Assembly (NCBI GenBank): GCA_946183895.1
Contig: CAMHDX010000021.1
Location: 1-9,382, forward strand
Source of the DNA: an uncultured Porphyromonadaceae bacterium
Lineage (GTDB): Bacteria > Bacteroidota > Bacteroidia > Bacteroidales > Muribaculaceae
Direction of reading: 5' to 3'
Length of the DNA: 9,382 bases
Part shown: positions 7,125 to 9,382 of the stretch, piece by piece
Position numbering within the stretch: position 1 is the first letter of the stretch
How the letters are laid out: each line of letters opens with the position of its first letter
Translations under genes and position numbers: made by a program
Notes under the pieces: model-generated
Databases searched by the model: none
Told to the model about the DNA's origin: nothing
Seen by the model: the letters and a program-made list of their open reading frames with translations, nothing else

Positions 7125-8077
7125 GACTTGGCGCCCTCCCCGGCGTCAGGCGCGACCTGCGGACGCGTCATTTCGACAAAATCCACCGCGCGCTGCCATG
7201 AACTCTCGGCATCACCCGGCATGGCGCGCTGACCGGCAAACTTGACCCAATCGGCGACCTCCAGAATCTCATTGAGGTGGGTATTGACCGCCTGTGCCTC
7301 ACCACGGTCGCGCAGGGTGCGCTTAATCTCGGTGGTCGTCATCTCAACAGCATTGATGCCGTAACGGCGGTCAATGTATACGCGCAGGATGTCGGTCAAC
7401 TCGGTGAAATACTGCTTGTCGCGGCCTTGTTGCCACAGTCCGCGCTGCTTGAGCAGCCTCAGTGCCTCCAGCGCCTCCTCTGCGGCGGGCAGTCGCTTGC
7501 GCTTGACCACCGGCAGCAGGCGCCCGTGCTTACGCTTCATGTACACCACATAGGCCACCACGAGTGCAACCACAACTACGATCAGCACAATCCACCAGTA
7601 TCGCACCAGCCACATCGGCATCCAGTCGTACCACTTGTAGACCGGCTCAAACACCGGCTTGACCGGGTGGATGTCCTGCAGGCTGTCAACATTGACGGGA
7701 ATCACCTTGAGTGACAGGCGGTCAGGCGACAAGGTGGTGTCGGTGCCGCTGATGTAGGCGACAACCGGCAACACATACAGTCCCGAGTCGAACGACTGCA
7801 ACACAAAGTCACGTTTGATCTGCTCACGGCCATTGCCGATATCGGTGGTGTCGCCCGCCAGGCGAGCCGCCACCTCAACCTCACGCACCAGCGTGTCGGC
7901 GGCATCGATATTGAGACGACCCGCCGAGCCCTTGTCGCGCACCAAATCAACATGCAGCACCGTCACGCGACCCATCAGCAACGTCGCCGAGTCAAGCGAA
8001 GTCTTGAGCACCGGCGGTGCCGCAATTGCTGTGGCCGTAATCAGGCACGAAATTAATATGATAGCAATCTGCTTCAT
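7121..8077 (-). CDS. Bat-operon membrane protein with BatD-like layout
   Basis: This 318-residue protein stands between DUF58 and batA, where Bacteroides Bat operons carry a poorly characterised membrane protein. It shows a signal peptide (1 to about 20, AIA-A), a beta-rich periplasmic part of about 130 residues ending in a Trp/Tyr-rich stretch (KWYDWMPMW, 148-156), one membrane helix at about 159-179, a basic stop-transfer segment (KRKHGR), and a helical cytoplasmic tail. The tail motif EALEALRLLKQRGLW followed by YFTELTDILRVYI is typical of proteins in this operon position. Its residues 219-259 align ungapped with BatD 517-557. A relation to DUF4381-type proteins is possible but I cannot confirm it. 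The start overlaps the DUF58 stop by one base (TAATG), which suggests coupling to a gene that is broken here, so its expression may be reduced. No enzyme motif is seen. Confidence 0.85.
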   Translation of the reverse strand: MKQIAIILISCLITATAIAAPPVLKTSLDSATLLMGRVTVLHVDLVRDKGSAGRLNIDAADTLVREVEVAARLAGDTTDIGNGREQIKRDFVLQSFDSGLYVLPVVAYISGTDTTLSPDRLSLKVIPVNVDSLQDIHPVKPVFEPVYKWYDWMPMWLVRYWWIVLIVVVVALVVAYVVYMKRKHGRLLPVVKRKRLPAAEEALEALRLLKQRGLWQQGRDKQYFTELTDILRVYIDRRYGINAVEMTTTEIKRTLRDRGEAQAVNTHLNEILEVADWVKFAGQRAMPGDAESSWQRAVDFVEMTRPQVAPDAGEGAKS

Positions 8078-8822
8078 TAACTACGTTTTTTAAACAATGA
8101 CATCAACGATGCCACATAATCCTCATCGGTGGCAATGCTCACCGAGTCAACTCCGGCACGGCGCAGCGCGACCGACATCTGCTGCTGATGGTCGTACCAC
8201 CAACGCTGCCACGCCGAGCGCACGCTCTTGCTGCCGGTGTCCACCCAGCGTTGATCGCCGCTCTCGGCGTCCTGCATCAGCACCAGTCCCACATCGGGCA
8301 ACTGCGTCTCGCGCTTGTCATGTACTCCAGGGCGGCTCCCAGGTCCGAGCCCTTGCCCACCGGCGTCGTGTCCAGCAGCTCGCGAATGAGCAGCAGGATG
8401 TGCTTGCGACCCTTCTTGGGCGGAATGAAGCGCTCAATGCGGTCGCTATAAAGCACCATACCCACCTTGTCGTTATTCACAATCGCACTGAAGGCGAGCG
8501 TGGCGGCAACCTCGGCAATGATGTCGCGCTTGTAGGGACCCACAGCGCCAAACAGGTTGCTCGCGCTCACGTCAACCACGAGCATCACGGTCAACTCGCG
8601 CTCCTCCTCGTAGACCTTGACAAAGGGCTTGTGGTAGCGCGCCGTGACATTCCAGTCAATGTCGCGCACGTCGTCACCGTACTGGTACTCGCGCACTTCA
8701 CTGAAGGTCATGCCGCGACCCTTGAACGCGCTGTGATACTCGCCGGCAAAGATTTCCTGCGACAGTCCGCGCGTCTTGATCTCGATTGTGCGCACCTTGC
8801 GCAACAACTCATTACTGTCCAT
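8077..8822 (-). pseudogene. DUF58-family protein gene with internal deletion and frame change
   Basis: The first 169 codons (8822-8316) encode a well-conserved DUF58 protein: the signature GRGMTFSEVREYQYGDD at 35-51 and DIDWNVTAR at 54-62, then a VWA-like fold with DVSAS (D84, S86, S88) and GSDLGAALEYMT at 158-169. After this the frame runs into 12 foreign residues and stops at 8277. The expected C-terminus (KRETQLPDVGLVL to SLFKKRS) follows at once in another frame, from about 8319 to the stop at 8077. Compared with homologues of about 290 residues as I remember them, about 40 residues are absent between EYMT and KRET, including the 'SDF' segment holding the third MIDAS aspartate. The join lies on ATGAC at 8317-8321. 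The gene starts inside the moxR stop (TAATG). Intact family members are cytoplasmic partners of MoxR. Either the gene is inactivated or the assembly has lost this segment. Confidence 0.85.
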
Positions 8823-9382
8823 TAAGGAACCGCAATCTTGTCAACGATGTTACTGATAATCTCGTCGGCGGTGATATTGTTTGCCTCGGCCTCGTAGCTC
8901 AAGCCCAAGCGATGACGCATCACGTCATAGCACACACCGCGCACATCGTCGGGAATGACAAACGCGCGACCGTGCAGGAAAGCGTAAGCCCGCGCCGCCT
9001 GAGCCATGCTGATGCCGGCGCGCGGTGAGGCGCCGAATTGCAGCATCGACTTGAGGTCCTGCAAGCCGTAGTCCTGCGGAAAACGGCTGGCGAACACGAT
9101 GTCCACGATGTAGCGCTCAATCTTCTCGTCAAGGTAGACTTGCGACACCACGGCACGGGTCTCGACCAGGTCGGCAGGCGTAACCAGCGCACGCACTGTG
9201 GTCTGCACCGGCGAGATGTTGCGACGGATAATCGCTGCCTCGTCATTCTTGTTGGGATAACCCACGAGCACCTTCATCAAGAAACGGTCCACTTGAGCCT
9301 CGGGCAGCGGATAGGTGCCTTCCTGCTCAATCGGGTTCTGCGTGGCAAGCACCAGGAACGGCTCGTCCAGCTTGAACGTATT
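8822..9382 (-). CDS. moxR: MoxR-family AAA+ ATPase, C-terminal part (cut by window edge)
   Basis: The reading frame is open to the right edge, so the gene starts outside the window; 186 residues remain of a family usually about 320-335 long. Visible parts are the sensor 1 region ([20 protein letters not shown] begins about 11 residues from the edge), the VDRF arginine-finger segment just after it, and the C-terminal lid with sensor 2 GASPRAG followed by [14 protein letters not shown]. These are diagnostic of MoxR proteins. Walker A and B lie in the missing part. A GTG at 9352 is an internal valine, not a start. MoxR ATPases are thought to act as chaperone-like motors for VWA proteins; here the partners would be the DUF58 protein, BatA and BatB. 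The TAA stop shares one base with the DUF58 start (TAATG). The operon promoter must lie further right. Confidence 0.95.
   Translation of the reverse strand, partial: NTFKLDEPFLVLATQNPIEQEGTYPLPEAQVDRFLMKVLVGYPNKNDEAAIIRRNISPVQTTVRALVTPADLVETRAVVSQVYLDEKIERYIVDIVFASRFPQDYGLQDLKSMLQFGASPRAGISMAQAARAYAFLHGRAFVIPDDVRGVCYDVMRHRLGLSYEAEANNITADEIISNIVDKIAVP

Noticed and set aside
8301..8337. Programmed frameshift as an explanation for the DUF58 break
   Set aside because: No slippery heptamer is evident at the join, and about 40 conserved residues are missing as DNA, so a ribosomal frameshift could not restore a normal protein.
9350..9352. GTG start for a short MoxR-like gene of 176 residues
   Set aside because: The frame is open to the window edge and the residues before it (FKLDEPFL) belong to MoxR, so the GTG is an internal valine.

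Overview
The window looks like a moderately GC-rich member of the Bacteroidales, perhaps Muribaculaceae (the family is my inference). The main reason is a complete run of Bacteroides aerotolerance (Bat) genes in the order known from Bacteroides: moxR - DUF58 - membrane protein - batA - batB - batC - batD - batE. A Bacteroidetes-type promoter (TTTG, 19 nt, TAnnTTTG) at the left edge and the absence of obvious Shine-Dalgarno sequences agree with this.

Left part (1-1505, plus strand): an AT-rich promoter is followed by a two-gene unit, a GNAT N-acetyltransferase and, 14 nt later, a short aspartate kinase. The kinase has its whole catalytic domain but stops exactly where the regulatory ACT domains would begin. 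A perfect 13-bp hairpin at 1526-1561 separates this unit from the convergent Bat operon and probably terminates transcription from one or both sides.

Right part (1596-9382, minus strand): the Bat operon reads from the right edge, where moxR is cut by the window, leftwards to batE. Junctions are tight: TAATG overlaps at moxR/DUF58 and DUF58/membrane protein, ATGA overlaps at membrane protein/batA, batB/batC and batD/batE, and gaps of only 21 nt (batA/batB) and 8 nt (batC/batD). By family knowledge, MoxR is an AAA+ ATPase that works with von Willebrand A (VWA) proteins. BatA and BatB are membrane-anchored VWA proteins with intact metal-binding (MIDAS) motifs. BatC and BatE are TPR proteins of the envelope, BatD is a large periplasmic protein with one membrane anchor, and the unnamed 318-residue protein has a smaller version of the BatD layout. 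Together they probably form an envelope complex linked to stress or oxygen tolerance; its molecular job is not settled.

The most striking anomaly is in the DUF58 gene, which is broken. About 40 codons are missing between two well-conserved segments, the frame changes at the join, and the join sits on ATGAC, which could be a 5-bp microhomology. Other points worth a look are a promoter that seems to place the transcription start on the GNAT start codon, the ACT-less kinase, an 18-unit 12-bp tandem repeat inside batC, and an ungapped similarity between the cytoplasmic tails of BatD and the 318-residue protein. I saw no RNA genes, insertion sequences, CRISPR arrays or phage genes. The Bat operon is a known locus, and I did not find a convincing wholly new system.
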